Below, one piece after another: positions 9,255 to 18,099 of a stretch of DNA of 64,000 nt (position 1 is its first letter; each line of letters starts with the position of its first letter). The DNA is taken from contig NZ_BMFT01000003.1 in assembly GCF_014639155.1 (NCBI RefSeq), forward strand, positions 186,001 to 250,000. The letters are read 5' to 3'. The translations under genes and the position numbers were made by a program. Below the pieces are notes generated by a model, which saw only the letters and a list, made by a program, of their open reading frames with translations, did no database searches and had not been told where the DNA came from. Source of the DNA: Paenibacillus segetis (GTDB lineage: Bacteria > Bacillota > Bacilli > Paenibacillales > Paenibacillaceae).

Positions 9255-10568
9255 ATGAATATTGACGCTATAAAATCACGTCATGACAACCGAAATATTC
9301 TGCTTTTTTTCATTGGCAAACTCGTTACGATGTTAGGCTCAAGCATGTACACTTTTGTGATTGGACTCTATATTCTGAAATTAACAGGCTCAGGTGGAAA
9401 TTTCGCGCTAACGATTATTTGTGGCATGTTGCCTCGGATACTACTGTCACCATTTGCCGGAGTGATCGCTGATCGCATGAGTCGTCGCAAGCTCCTCATA
9501 GGGTCGGACGCCGCCAGCGCACTTGTCATGCTCCTAGCTTTCCTCACTACAGCTCTCGCTGGACTTTCACTGATAACCGTCTACACTTCACTCATTCTAC
9601 TCTCGGTATGCTCTACCTTTTATAGCGTCTCACTTTCTTCGTCCATTATGATGCTTGTTGAAGAGAATAATGTGCAACGGGCAAGCTCCCTGAACCAAAT
9701 TTCCAGTTCTATCGGCAATATTTTAGGACCAATACTCGGTGGAGTTCTCTACGCATTTGTACCCTTAGACATGTTTATGTTATTTAATGGCCTTGCCTTT
9801 ATGGTATCTACATTGATGGGGTGGTCATTAAAATTCAAACCAGCATCTAAAGAAAACTCAAATCAAAATTTGCATTCGGAAGGAGGTTCCTTGACTGGAT
9901 TCCTCAAATCATTCCAACTAAGTTTTGTTGAAGGCTTCAATTATGCCAAACGAAGTCATCTCATTTGGGGAATGATCAAACTGGCCTTTTGGATTAATTT
10001 CTTCATCAGTGCACTGAACGTGTTTCTCCCTTATATTATTGTGGAATCTCTGAAGCTTAGCTCGAAGCAATATGGAACGATCGACGCAATGCTTGCAGCA
10101 GGCATGCTACTCATGTCAGCCCTTCTCTCATTCCGTAAGCAATTAGGAGACCCCTTAAAATCGTTAATCCAGGGATTAACCATCCTATCCGTACTACTTC
10201 TCGCCATGTCTCTTCCCTTACTTATTACCTTCGCTTCTATTGGATCGTTCGTGTTCTATATGGTGCTCATGTTAATTGTCGGCATTATCATTATTTATAT
10301 CAACATTCCCATTCAGGTTACATTACAAAAGACGATTGATGAGGAATATCGCGGGCGCGTTTTCGGTATTCTTGATACGATGGCCAGTGCGATAGCCCCT
10401 CTTGGTATGGTATTATTCGGACTCTTCCTGGACTGGATACCTAGCTTCTATATACCTATAATCTCCGGACTTGGTTTGATACTCGTAACTTGGATCGGAG
10501 CACATGAATTACGAAAGGCTCCCGCTCCAGCAACAGTTGCATCATCACAGCAGGTTTCTAGCCAATAA
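9255..10568 (+). CDS. MFS transporter (MFS_3-type exporter)
   Basis: A 437-residue membrane protein with about 12 hydrophobic helices. The loop between helices 2 and 3 has the MFS signature FAGVIADRMSRRKLL. The layout resembles the macrolide-efflux-like MFS_3 group, which exports drugs or other small molecules, but substrate cannot be read from sequence. The start follows GAGGTAGGAG. It is divergent from the XRE/TPR regulator and followed by a strong bidirectional terminator, so it forms a single-gene unit probably controlled by that regulator. Confidence 0.88.
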   Translation: MNIDAIKSRHDNRNILLFFIGKLVTMLGSSMYTFVIGLYILKLTGSGGNFALTIICGMLPRILLSPFAGVIADRMSRRKLLIGSDAASALVMLLAFLTTALAGLSLITVYTSLILLSVCSTFYSVSLSSSIMMLVEENNVQRASSLNQISSSIGNILGPILGGVLYAFVPLDMFMLFNGLAFMVSTLMGWSLKFKPASKENSNQNLHSEGGSLTGFLKSFQLSFVEGFNYAKRSHLIWGMIKLAFWINFFISALNVFLPYIIVESLKLSSKQYGTIDAMLAAGMLLMSALLSFRKQLGDPLKSLIQGLTILSVLLLAMSLPLLITFASIGSFVFYMVLMLIVGIIIIYINIPIQVTLQKTIDEEYRGRVFGILDTMASAIAPLGMVLFGLFLDWIPSFYIPIISGLGLILVTWIGAHELRKAPAPATVASSQQVSSQ

Positions 10569-10603
10569 GTTGAAGCTAAGTCTTAGCCTTGCAAGAATAA
10601 CAA

Positions 10604-10646
10604 ACAGCGGTAGCATCCTAGTGATAATCCTGGGATACTACCGCTT
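10604..10646. terminator. Bidirectional terminator
   Basis: Arms near AGCGGTAGCATCC and GGGATACTACCGCT form a long imperfect stem between the MFS exporter and the convergent YuiB-like gene. Confidence 0.75.
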
Positions 10647-10678
10647 ACTCTTTATTTCATGATCATTGCTCGTTTATA

Positions 10679-10972
10679 TTAAAACATTTTGTAGCCACTT
10701 TGACGCAATTTTTGGATCGTCCAACCACTCAAAATAGCACCACCGAGACCAGCGAGTGCCGTCAAATAATCGACCAATTTGAACGAAGCCAAATACGATC
10801 CAAAGCTCTTATCATGGTTCCAAAGCGAATAGACGACGATCGGAATAATGACAAGCACAAAAATATATGCAGGAAACCACGTTGTCTTCATAAGCATATT
10901 GAGAATAAATCCGATGCCGAACATCATCACGAAGAATAAAACCATCAGCACCAATACGATGAGCCATCCCAT
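10679..10972 (-). CDS. YuiB-like small membrane protein
   Basis: A 97-residue protein with an N-terminal helix (GWLIVLVLMVLFFVMMFGIG), the segment FILNMLMKTTWFPAYIFVL, and a C-terminal hydrophobic part. Length and the GFxLNMLxxxTW pattern resemble B. subtilis YuiB. In Bacillus yuiB also lies near yumB/yumC, and those homologues occur 2-3 kb away here. The ATG at 10972 is chosen over a GTG eight codons upstream because GGTGGGG precedes it. Function unknown. Confidence 0.7.
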   Translation of the reverse strand: MGWLIVLVLMVLFFVMMFGIGFILNMLMKTTWFPAYIFVLVIIPIVVYSLWNHDKSFGSYLASFKLVDYLTALAGLGGAILSGWTIQKLRQSGYKMF

Positions 10973-11003
10973 CGCTTCCCCACCCTTCTCATCCACACTA
11001 TTA

Positions 11004-11034
11004 AGAGGTTATTCAAAAAGTCGACTTTTTTAAA
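11004..11034. repeat. Solitary end of a repeat element (resembles the ends of the 42.6-kb MITE-like repeat)
   Basis: AGAGGTTATTCAAAAAGTC here resembles AGAGGTTGTTCAAAAATTC, the minus-strand reading of the right end of the element at 42602-42892. It runs into the perfect 16-bp palindrome AAAAAGTCGACTTTTT (11015-11030). No element body follows, so it may be a remnant. Confidence 0.45.
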
Positions 11035-11157
11035 CACACACTATAAGCAAGATCACATTCACTATAACTAGTAGTAAGTTTACTAGAAAAAATGTTACGA
11101 AGCAATGAACTTTTGGCAAATAAAACCTAAATCGATTTGCCCCTCCTGCCTCCATTA

Positions 11158-11188
11158 GGATACAATAGGAACAGTACATATTGTATCC
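11158..11188 (+). promoter_or_regulatory. Inverted repeat upstream of hemQ, candidate operator
   Basis: Perfect 9-bp arms GGATACAAT (11158-11166) and ATTGTATCC (11180-11188), starts 22 bp apart (about two helical turns), end 25 bp before the hemQ ATG. Spacing favours a dimeric protein site over an RNA hairpin. It does not match the Fur or PerR consensus I know. Confidence 0.45.
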
Positions 11189-11213
11189 CACAGAAATTTA
11201 GGAGTGATAATAA

Positions 11214-11960
11214 ATGAGTGACGTAGCTTCAACCTTGGAAGGATGGTACGCCCTCCATGATTTCCGCTCCATAGACTGGACGGCTTGGAAAGCAGCAGAT
11301 GACGAGGAGCGGGCAGGTGCGCTTGAGGAGCTTCACACTTTCCTTGCGCAGTGGAGTAATATGGAACAAGATAAAACCGGAAGTACAGCTGTTTATTCCA
11401 TCGTAGGACAGAAAGCTGACTTTGTGTTCATGCATCTTCGGGAAACACTAGAGGAATTAAACGCTGTGGAGACCGAATTTAATAAAACGACTTTTGCGCA
11501 ATATACTACTAAATCCTACTCTTATGTAAGCATCGTAGAGCTGAGCAATTATCTTGCATCTGGAGATGGAGATCCAAAGAGCAATCCTGAAATTTTGGCT
11601 AGGCTTCAACCTATCCTTCCAAAATCAAAACATATCTGCTTCTACCCAATGAACAAGAAGCGTGATTTGAACGATAACTGGTATATGCTAAGCATGGATG
11701 AACGCCGCTCTATGATGCGTAGCCACGGCATGATCGGACGTAGTTATGCTGGCAAGGTTAAGCAGATCATTACTGGCTCTGTTGGACTTGATGACTGGGA
11801 ATGGGGTGTCACGCTCTTCTCCGATGATGCAATCCATTTCAAGAAGCTTGTCTATGAAATGCGATTTGATGAGGTCAGCGCAAGATTCGGTGAATTCGGC
11901 GCGTTCTATGTTGGCAACTTACTCAACGAGCAATTGTTTGAGGATATGCTGAAGCTCTAA
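11214..11960 (+). CDS. hemQ: Coproheme decarboxylase HemQ (chlorite-dismutase-like)
   Basis: A 248-residue cytoplasmic enzyme that oxidatively decarboxylates iron-coproporphyrin III to protohaem, the last step of the Gram-positive coproporphyrin-dependent haem route. The catalytic tyrosine fits Y144 (CFYPMNKKR) and the proximal haem ligand fits H171 ([12 protein letters not shown]). The C-terminus [11 protein letters not shown]...[10 protein letters not shown] is typical of the family. The start follows AGGAGTG. A paired inverted repeat lies upstream and a terminator downstream. The enzyme supplies haem for ctaA/ctaB products elsewhere in the window. Confidence 0.96.
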   Translation: MSDVASTLEGWYALHDFRSIDWTAWKAADDEERAGALEELHTFLAQWSNMEQDKTGSTAVYSIVGQKADFVFMHLRETLEELNAVETEFNKTTFAQYTTKSYSYVSIVELSNYLASGDGDPKSNPEILARLQPILPKSKHICFYPMNKKRDLNDNWYMLSMDERRSMMRSHGMIGRSYAGKVKQIITGSVGLDDWEWGVTLFSDDAIHFKKLVYEMRFDEVSARFGEFGAFYVGNLLNEQLFEDMLKL

Positions 11961-12002
11961 CCTAACCTATAATAAATAGAGGTTAACAAAAAGCAAACCA
12001 AT

Positions 12003-12048
12003 AAAGGCTATCCCTTAAGTTCAAGATGAACTCGAAAGGATAGCCTTT
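12003..12048. terminator. Bidirectional terminator after hemQ
   Basis: AAAGGCTATCC and GGATAGCCTTT form a perfect 11-bp stem with an inner AGTTC/GAACT pairing. Confidence 0.9.
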
Positions 12049-12052
12049 TGAT

Positions 12053-12301
12053 TTACTCTTCTTCGTTTAATTGCCGAATCGACTCTAGAAACTCTGCCGT
12101 AGCTCGGTCGCGATCTCTGCTCTTCTCCTTCAATCTTTCAATTGCTGGAAGAATAAGAATATCCACTTCCTTCTGAACGGTATAAGCGAAGTCATATTGT
12201 TGCTGTGACTCTAAAAAAGAACCCACTTCCATCAATGCGTTATAGCGATTTAACTCTTCTCTCGTGAGTAAGCCCCTAACTTGAACGCTACAATGGCGCA
12301 T
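12053..12301 (-). CDS. Uncharacterised 82-aa protein coupled to the NADH dehydrogenase gene
   Basis: A short, charged, mostly helical protein with no membrane segment, ending in an acidic tail (RQLNEEE). I do not recognise the family. Its ATG follows the NADH dehydrogenase stop with one base between (TAAGATG), implying translational coupling; its own ribosome site is weak. The tight linkage suggests a role near the respiratory enzyme, but this is inference. Confidence 0.65.
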   Translation of the reverse strand: MRHCSVQVRGLLTREELNRYNALMEVGSFLESQQQYDFAYTVQKEVDILILPAIERLKEKSRDRDRATAEFLESIRQLNEEE

Positions 12302-12302
12302 C

Positions 12303-13496
12303 TTACAGGAATCTGCCTTTTTTCAGAACGAGTGGAATACCGCCTATCGTAAACAGATAACGAATATCTACAACTTTTTTCAGTTGAGCAGCAACCCAGC
12401 CTGTGTACTTCTTACCAAAGGCAGAAGCCACGGCTTCACCTTTACCAAGTGAAGCTACAGTACCTTTATTACTAAATACAAACTTCTTGAGCTCTTTACC
12501 ACGAATCGAGGCAACTACATTTTGAGCACATACAACGCCCTGCTGCATAGCAATTTGAGCTGTAGGAGGATAAGGACGTCCTTCTTCATTAAACATCAAG
12601 GAGTTGTCCCCAATAATGAAGACATTGTCATGGGATGGAGCATGCAGATAATCATCAATCTTCACACGACCGCGAGCGGTTTCGAAACCAGCAGCTTCGA
12701 TGAGACGATTCCCGCGAATACCACCAGTCCAAACAACTGTAGCGGATTTAATTTCTTCTCCTGTAGCCAATACGACACCATCAGGAGTGCATTCTTTTAT
12801 CGCCACGCCAATTTTAAATTGAACGTTCTTCTTACGCAACACGTCCATTGCATATTCAACCAATTCTGGATCAAAGCCCGGGAGCGCAGTTGGAGCTGCT
12901 TCCACGTTATAAACGTTAACTAAGCTAGGATCTACATCGTACTCTTTGCAAAGGCGAGGAATACGATCTGCCAGTTCAGCAACAAACTCAATTCCACTAA
13001 ATCCAGCACCACCAACGACAAAGTTAAGACGATCCTTACGACTTTCATCAGTCTTATATAGGGCGAATTGATATTCGATATGTTGACGAATTAGTCGTAC
13101 CGAGTTTATACTGCGAATCGTCATAGCATATTCACCAAGACCCGGGATACCAAAAGATTCCGGTTCACCACCAAGCGCAATTATAAGATAATCATAAGAT
13201 AATGTACCATCCTGAAGCACAACTTTTTTATCTACAAGCCGAATCTCTTGAACATTGGATTTAACTAAATCAATCTTGAATTCATCGATTAATTTAGAGA
13301 TTTGTACACGTGTATGGTCGATCGAATCCGTTCCTGCCGCAGGCATATGTAAATGCGTCGTGAAGTAATGATAATCATGACGATTCACCAATGTAACATC
13401 GGCCTCGTTGTAATTTAGCTCCTTTTGCAGTCTTTGTGCAGTTAAAATCCCGCCATATCCCGCACCAAGGATGACTATTTTAGGTATGGTACTCAT
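12303..13496 (-). CDS. Type II NADH dehydrogenase-like flavoprotein (YumB/Ndh family)
   Basis: A 397-residue NAD(P)/FAD oxidoreductase. It has an N-terminal FAD dinucleotide fold (IVILGAGYGG, residues 7-16), a second NADH-binding fold near 165 (VVGGAGFSGIEFVAEL) and the FAD-contact motif FIIGDN near 300. NDH-2 enzymes pass electrons from NADH to menaquinone without pumping protons, held at the membrane by a C-terminal amphipathic part. The start follows AAGGAG. It resembles B. subtilis YumB by neighbourhood (yumC is divergent). Which quinone or acceptor it uses is not proven by sequence. Confidence 0.88.
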   Translation of the reverse strand: MSTIPKIVILGAGYGGILTAQRLQKELNYNEADVTLVNRHDYHYFTTHLHMPAAGTDSIDHTRVQISKLIDEFKIDLVKSNVQEIRLVDKKVVLQDGTLSYDYLIIALGGEPESFGIPGLGEYAMTIRSINSVRLIRQHIEYQFALYKTDESRKDRLNFVVGGAGFSGIEFVAELADRIPRLCKEYDVDPSLVNVYNVEAAPTALPGFDPELVEYAMDVLRKKNVQFKIGVAIKECTPDGVVLATGEEIKSATVVWTGGIRGNRLIEAAGFETARGRVKIDDYLHAPSHDNVFIIGDNSLMFNEEGRPYPPTAQIAMQQGVVCAQNVVASIRGKELKKFVFSNKGTVASLGKGEAVASAFGKKYTGWVAAQLKKVVDIRYLFTIGGIPLVLKKGRFL

Positions 13497-13831
13497 TTGT
13501 TTGTACTCCTTCCAATTTTAAACACTCTATATTTATTATTATTAAACAGAGCAATGTGAAAATTAACACTTAAATTAGGAAAAATATTGAATCAAACCCG
13601 CTAATTTTTCCGCCACCATAGAGATATATATCACAGTTATTTTAAACCGTTACTGTATTTTTATCAAAACTTTAGCGAACGCTGATGAAGTGTACTTTTT
13701 TCGTCACACTTTTTTGTGCATACAATTGAATGATATCGACTTTCAGACAAAAGATCAAGTCTTATTTCACGCCACTTTCCGAGGTTTTCCATATCCTTTC
13801 AATACACTAAACCCACGATCTTGCCTTCTCT
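13497..13831. other. Divergent intergenic region, nothing further recognised
   Basis: This AT-rich stretch between the NADH dehydrogenase gene and yumC should contain the promoter of the former. I found no gene, riboswitch or clear operator in it. Confidence 0.5.
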
Positions 13832-13859
13832 TTGCAACTAAAGGTAAGACGTTTATAAT
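13832..13859 (+). promoter_or_regulatory. Likely yumC promoter
   Basis: TTGCAA at 13832-13837 and TATAAT at 13854-13859 are separated by 16 bases, about 53 bases before the GTG start of the YumC-like reductase. It fits a SigA promoter. Confidence 0.55.
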
Positions 13860-13911
13860 AAAGTAGAATTGACATTATTAAGTTGTACAAATTTTCCGGA
13901 GGTGTTCGCCT

Positions 13912-14913
13912 GTGTCATCCCTTAGTACTAACGCCGAAATTTCCGACCTACTCATCATCGGAGGCGGTCCTGCAGGCATGTTTGCCGCATTTTACGGCGG
14001 TATGAGAAAAGCATCCGTCAAACTAATCGAAAGTATGCCTCAGTTGGGTGGACAGGTTGCTGCCCTCTATCCTGAGAAATATATTTACGATATCGCTGGT
14101 TTCCCTAAGATTACAGGACAAGAACTAGTCGACAATTTAAACGAACAGTTGAAATTGTTCAATCCAGATATTTGCCTGGAGGAAAAAGTTGTTCTTATTG
14201 AGAAGAAAGACGAGCGTCATTTTGTCGTTACAACCGATCAAAATGTGCATCATGCCCGTGCTCTTATTATCACAGCAGGAGTCGGAGCATTTGAACCTCG
14301 TCGTCTGGAACTTGAGAACGCCGCTCATTTTGAAAAGACGAACTTACATTACTTCGTAAGTGATCTTAATAAATTTCGTGGTCGTAAAGTGCTGATCAGT
14401 GGTGGTGGTGATTCCGCTGTAGACTGGGCACTCATGCTTGAACCGATCGCAGAGCAAGTAACACTCATTCACCGCCGTGATAAATTCCGTGCTCATGAGC
14501 ACAGTGTTGAAAAATTGATGGCTTCTAGTGTACAAGTGATCACTCCTACCGAGATTACTGCACTTCATGGTGAGGATACAATCGAACGCGTTACACTTGC
14601 TCATGTTAAGACAGGTGAGACCCAAGAGATTGAAGTTAATGATGTGATCGTTAACTTTGGGTTCGTATCCTCGCTTGGCCCAATATCAGAATGGGGACTC
14701 GATATCGAATCGAATGCCATCGTTGTAGATTCTCGTATGGAGAGCTCCATTCCAGGGATATTTGCAGCCGGTGACATCACAACATATCCTGGTAAATTGG
14801 ACTTGATCGCTGTTGGCTTTGGAGAAGCCCCTACCGCAGTCAACAACGCTAAAGTTTACATCGATCCAGAAGCTAAATTATCACCAGGGCACAGTAGTAA
14901 CCTCAAACTATAG
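13912..14913 (+). CDS. yumC: Ferredoxin/flavodoxin-NADP+ reductase, YumC type
   Basis: A 333-residue thioredoxin-reductase-like flavoprotein lacking the CxxC redox pair. It has an FAD fold ([15 protein letters not shown], residues 11-25), an NADPH fold ([15 protein letters not shown], near 160) and the FAD motif GIFAAGDI near 280. This class (FNR2) moves electrons between NADPH and ferredoxin or flavodoxin in Firmicutes. The GTG start is supported by CCGGAGG. It lies divergent from the YumB-like enzyme and is followed by a zinc-ribbon gene whose start lies inside a hairpin. Confidence 0.93.
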   Translation: MSSLSTNAEISDLLIIGGGPAGMFAAFYGGMRKASVKLIESMPQLGGQVAALYPEKYIYDIAGFPKITGQELVDNLNEQLKLFNPDICLEEKVVLIEKKDERHFVVTTDQNVHHARALIITAGVGAFEPRRLELENAAHFEKTNLHYFVSDLNKFRGRKVLISGGGDSAVDWALMLEPIAEQVTLIHRRDKFRAHEHSVEKLMASSVQVITPTEITALHGEDTIERVTLAHVKTGETQEIEVNDVIVNFGFVSSLGPISEWGLDIESNAIVVDSRMESSIPGIFAAGDITTYPGKLDLIAVGFGEAPTAVNNAKVYIDPEAKLSPGHSSNLKL

Positions 14914-14934
14914 TACTACATGAGAACGGACAAA

Positions 14935-14987
14935 AAAGGGTATCTTAACTTTACGAAAGAATACTTCGTAAAGGAGAGATACCCTTT
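14935..14987 (+). promoter_or_regulatory. Long hairpin covering the ribosome site and TTG start of the zinc-ribbon gene
   Basis: AAAGGGTATCT (14935-14945) pairs with AGATACCCTTT (14977-14987), and the inner TTACGAA (14951-14957) pairs with TTCGTAA (14964-14970). The right arm contains the end of AAAGGAG and the first two bases of the TTG start at 14986. There is no T-tract, so it is not an ordinary terminator; it could hide the start site. Confidence 0.6.
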
Positions 14988-15234
14988 GTCATATTTATGC
15001 CCGTTATGTAACGGACTTACATATTTAGGCACATCTTGTCCTGATTGCGGTACTGTTCTGCAAAATATGGGGAAAAGAGAAGATTACGCTGGTCCTTACA
15101 GTCCGTATGGCTCTGCTGACCAGTTCACTTCAGTCATCTCCATACATGATTCCATCGGATGTGAGCATGTTGTCCAATGTCCCCATTGCCATGAAGCTTT
15201 CATCTATCGTGTCAACGCCATACAGGCACCTTAA
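14986..15234 (+). CDS. Small zinc-ribbon protein
   Basis: An 82-residue protein with three CxxC pairs (CPLC, CPDC, CPHC), which suggests structural zinc, and no membrane segment. The TTG at 14986 is favoured because AAAGGAG precedes it at 8-9 bases; an ATG at 14920 would add 22 residues encoded by the hairpin and has no ribosome site. Family and function unknown. It lies about 70 bp after yumC in the same direction, and the hairpin over its start suggests separate translational control. Confidence 0.65.
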   Translation: MSYLCPLCNGLTYLGTSCPDCGTVLQNMGKREDYAGPYSPYGSADQFTSVISIHDSIGCEHVVQCPHCHEAFIYRVNAIQAP

Positions 15235-15305
15235 GTGAATTAGTAAATTGTTTTTGTACCATTATTATATCGACATTAATATATCGAAAATATGCTTGTC
15301 CTTTT

Positions 15306-15449
15306 CTAATGGAGAATGGAGCCCGTATCCGTGTTCAAATCACGTTTATGGATCTCTGCTAACAGTAGTGCAATGAAATCCCTATCCAACTGCAACTTAG
15401 TAGCCATCTGGTAGGATTCAAGCAACATTTCATCTGTCAACATCGCCAT
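15306..15449 (-). CDS. sda: Sporulation checkpoint protein Sda
   Basis: A 47-residue protein, MAMLTDEMLLESYQMATKLQ followed by LDRDFIALLLAEIHKR, closely matching the helical-hairpin Sda family (B. subtilis Sda has [26 protein letters not shown]). Sda binds the dimerisation domain of KinA-type kinases and blocks phosphorelay entry into sporulation when replication is under way or damaged. The start follows AAAGGATGTG. Four DnaA boxes lie 70-170 bp upstream, matching the known DnaA control of B. subtilis sda. A second in-frame ATG two codons later is possible. Confidence 0.92.
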   Translation of the reverse strand: MAMLTDEMLLESYQMATKLQLDRDFIALLLAEIHKRDLNTDTGSILH

Positions 15450-15517
15450 TGGTATCACATCCTTTCAATTATTTTCCTTATCATATCAAGAAATCAACAG
15501 TGGAACAAGCGTTCCTG

Positions 15518-15618
15518 TTATCCACAAAGGGCTGTGGAAATCCTGTGAATAAGATGTTAGTAACCTGTCGAAGTTATTGTCAATTATAGTGGTATAATGT
15601 GGATAAAAGTTATTCACA
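15518..15618. promoter_or_regulatory. Cluster of four DnaA boxes upstream of sda
   Basis: Consensus or near-consensus DnaA boxes: TTATCCACA (15518-15526), TGTGAATAA (15545-15553, reverse), TGTGGATAA (15598-15606, reverse) and TTATTCACA (15610-15618). A minus-strand TTGACA (15579-15584) lies among them and could be the sda -35. DnaA is known to regulate sda in B. subtilis. The cluster is too small and isolated from dnaA/dnaN to be oriC. Confidence 0.85.
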
Positions 15619-15675
15619 GGATATTCCCGACTGTTTTTTCGCGAAAAAAAATTCATATATTGTGCATTTTATGGA

Positions 15676-16341
15676 TTATTGTGGGCGTGTATTGACTTCA
15701 AATATCCATATTCTACCAAAATTATCTATACCATAATCAAATCCTAGTTCTCCGATCCCCGGGAATGAGGACTCCATGATTTCGATACATGTATTCGTCA
15801 ATGTACGCATTTCTTTACGCTTAGTATTAACAACCTTACTACGTAATGACCGCCGTAAGCCTTCACGGGCACTTAGTTGAGTACCTCCCTTACATAAATT
15901 TGTAACGAAAAGACCTGGGCGAGCCAATCTTCCAACCATCGCACGATAGATCCAGGTTCCATCGGGTTGTTTAGCTACTTTAACCCGATAGTCTATCGGC
16001 CGCCCACCGATACGGGCCAAATGAATCCCTTGTTGAATAATGTATTTTCTGCCCACTTTTGCCCGACCCAGTACCTTAAACATCGTTTCAAAGCTACTGA
16101 ATGATCTGCGTTTTGACATATAGGTAAAAGAATATATCCCGTGTTCATAAGATACCTTGATTACACCATATCCTCCACCGCCCCGGATTGGCTTAATTAC
16201 AACCATTCCAAACTGATTGACCATTCGCTTCAATTGTTCCGCATCGTACATTCTAGTTTGCGGTATGTGGGGAGCAACACGTGCGTTACTTAACAACGCT
16301 TCGGTCTTTAACCATTTATTAGCCAGTTGTCTTCCTGCCAT
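15676..16341 (-). CDS. YheC/YheD-type ATP-grasp protein (spore coat-associated family)
   Basis: A 221-residue protein matching the ATP-grasp part of the YheC/YheD family: a lysine-containing nucleotide-binding strand with glycine-rich loop (VVIKPIRGGGGYGVI), IDYRVKVAKQPDG, and a metal-binding end (FEVNTRPQ). B. subtilis YheC/YheD are about twice as long and linked to endospore coats. This copy keeps the ligase-like core but stops right after the metal-binding motif. The start follows AAAGGGGATGG. Substrate unknown; an amino-acid or peptide ligase-like reaction is only a family-level expectation. Confidence 0.8.
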   Translation of the reverse strand: MAGRQLANKWLKTEALLSNARVAPHIPQTRMYDAEQLKRMVNQFGMVVIKPIRGGGGYGVIKVSYEHGIYSFTYMSKRRSFSSFETMFKVLGRAKVGRKYIIQQGIHLARIGGRPIDYRVKVAKQPDGTWIYRAMVGRLARPGLFVTNLCKGGTQLSAREGLRRSLRSKVVNTKRKEMRTLTNTCIEIMESSFPGIGELGFDYGIDNFGRIWIFEVNTRPQ

Positions 16342-16519
16342 GATTCCATCCCCTTTCTGGCGCTATATGCTATACATACTCAGAGCGGGGCTACTGTTCT
16401 TGGATGATTGTCCGAGGCATACGCCCCTTTTATGGGGACTTGTTCTCTTTGCAAAAAATTACATTATTACGTATAGTATTCTTCAAAAGTACATCTCATA
16501 TATTAGAGGGGGTTCCACT

Positions 16520-16741
16520 TTGGAAGCAGATGGTTCATTTGTACCGGGATTGTTCGAAGTATTATATTGGGTTGCCATGATCGCCATGTCGCTAGTTCTT
16601 GCTGCAATTACAGTCGGTCTGTGCGTCATTGGCTTTAAATTCATGAAGGATTCCCGTAAAGGACTCGGATTAGGCTGTATTATATTTTCTTTGGTTGCCG
16701 CCTCCATGGTCACACTTATGATTAATAGGCAATTCTTCTGA
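16520..16741 (+). CDS. Small two-helix membrane protein
   Basis: A 73-residue product starting at TTG 16520, supported by AGAGGGGG; longer in-frame starts overlap the divergent ATP-grasp gene and lack ribosome sites. It has two hydrophobic helices (VLYWVAMIAMSLVLAAITVG and GLGCIIFSLVAASMVTLMI) joined by a basic loop (MKDSRKG). No family recognised. It precedes the AI-2E-type permease in the same direction with a 70-bp gap. Confidence 0.65.
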   Translation: MEADGSFVPGLFEVLYWVAMIAMSLVLAAITVGLCVIGFKFMKDSRKGLGLGCIIFSLVAASMVTLMINRQFF

Positions 16742-16814
16742 AACCAAATTCATTTTATACGTATTACTTTATAAAACATATACTAACTAGATCTCAAGGG
16801 GGTTCATTGTTTTA

Positions 16815-18017
16815 ATGGGAAATACGAATATCTGGAGTGACCGTTTCCGTAAGTTATTCATTAACAATCGATTCGTTCTCGTGTTGTTAATTTTACTGCT
16901 AGTAGGATTAAATATTTTTGTATTCGCAAAAATCTCATTCGTCTTCAAACCACTAACCGTACTGTTCAAAACAATCTTGTTCCCCATCCTGCTTACGGGG
17001 GCTATCTACTATTTACTTAACCCACTAGTTGACAAGTTGGAACGTAGAAAGATCCCTAGAATCTATACGATTGTGACTCTGTATCTATTGATTGTGGGAA
17101 TCATTACTGTCCTGGTCATCACGGTTATTCCTCTCGTTCAGGAACAGGTTACAAGGTTGATTGATAACTTTCCCAAATATAGCTACGAGGTTCAGCTTCA
17201 GTTTGAAAATTTGATCGGTAGTGACTTCTATTCCCAGATCCAGCAATCAACAGGGTTTGACCCTTCGACTCTGGGGCAAACCATAGCTGAACAGGCTACT
17301 TCTATTCTCGATAGCACATGGTCTGGTATTGGTGGATTTTTGGGAGCCGTTAAAGATATTATTCTCACACTAGTTACTGTGCCGTTCATTCTATTCTATC
17401 TTCTCAAAGATGGAAAGAAACTTCCATTATTTATCTTACGCTACGTGCCTGTACGATTCCGTGATCAAACCCACCGAGTGATGACCGATATGAACGGACA
17501 GATCAGCTCCTACATTCGTGGCCAAATTATTGTCAGCTTCTGCATTGGGATACTTTTATATATCGGTTTCCTCATCATTGGGCTGGATTATTCTTTGATA
17601 TTGGCTATCATCGCTGCGTGTACGAGTATTGTCCCTTACTTGGGACCTACGATCGCAATTACTCCTGCGCTCATCATCGCCATTGTCACCTCACCGATTA
17701 TGCTACTCAAGTTGATTGTTGTGTGGACGATCGTGCAGTTAATTGAGGGTAAATTCATCTCACCGCAAATCATGGGCAAAACATTACGGATTCACCCGAT
17801 CACTATTATCTTCGTGATCCTAACTGCTGGAAATCTGTTTGGTATATTAGGCATCATCCTTGCCGTGCCAGGTTATGCCGTACTGAAGGTTATTTTTAGC
17901 CACTTGTTCAAGTGGTTCGAAGGCCGTTCCCATCTGTACGATGATAATAATCCTAATCCGGATCAAGTCGAGGTTGAAGATATCTCTGATATCGAGAGCA
18001 GCAAACCACTGGCATAA
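16815..18017 (+). CDS. AI-2E family transporter (PF01594-type permease)
   Basis: A 400-residue membrane protein with about eight helices and the family pattern of a long middle segment (residues about 110-200) followed by the conserved end [30 protein letters not shown] and [10 protein letters not shown]. Members export diverse substrates (autoinducer-2 for TqsA, Na+ for some Bacillus homologues), so naming a substrate would be guesswork. The C-terminal tail is acidic. The best ribosome site (AAGGGGG) is somewhat far from the ATG. Confidence 0.88.
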   Translation: MGNTNIWSDRFRKLFINNRFVLVLLILLLVGLNIFVFAKISFVFKPLTVLFKTILFPILLTGAIYYLLNPLVDKLERRKIPRIYTIVTLYLLIVGIITVLVITVIPLVQEQVTRLIDNFPKYSYEVQLQFENLIGSDFYSQIQQSTGFDPSTLGQTIAEQATSILDSTWSGIGGFLGAVKDIILTLVTVPFILFYLLKDGKKLPLFILRYVPVRFRDQTHRVMTDMNGQISSYIRGQIIVSFCIGILLYIGFLIIGLDYSLILAIIAACTSIVPYLGPTIAITPALIIAIVTSPIMLLKLIVVWTIVQLIEGKFISPQIMGKTLRIHPITIIFVILTAGNLFGILGIILAVPGYAVLKVIFSHLFKWFEGRSHLYDDNNPNPDQVEVEDISDIESSKPLA

Positions 18018-18022
18018 TACAA

Positions 18023-18064
18023 AATAAGCCGCCTTCTTGGATAACTCCAAGGAAGCGGCTTATT
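18023..18064. terminator. Bidirectional terminator
   Basis: AATAAGCCGC...TTGG pairs with CCAA...GCGGCTTATT as a long, nearly perfect stem between the AI-2E permease and the convergent Fe-S protein gene. Confidence 0.9.
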
Positions 18065-18099
18065 ATATTTCGCATTTCATTTTACATTTCAAAGCACAA

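Noticed and set aside
13553..13575. Possible Rex-like site before the NADH dehydrogenase gene
   Set aside because: The TGTTAA/TTCACA halves are too close and one is mismatched compared with the Rex consensus.
14935..14987. Intrinsic terminator of yumC
   Set aside because: The long stem is not followed by a T-tract and overlaps the next gene's start.
15518..15618. Possible replication origin (cluster of DnaA boxes)
   Set aside because: Only four boxes, no dnaA/dnaN neighbours and no long AT-rich unwinding region; position ahead of sda explains them.
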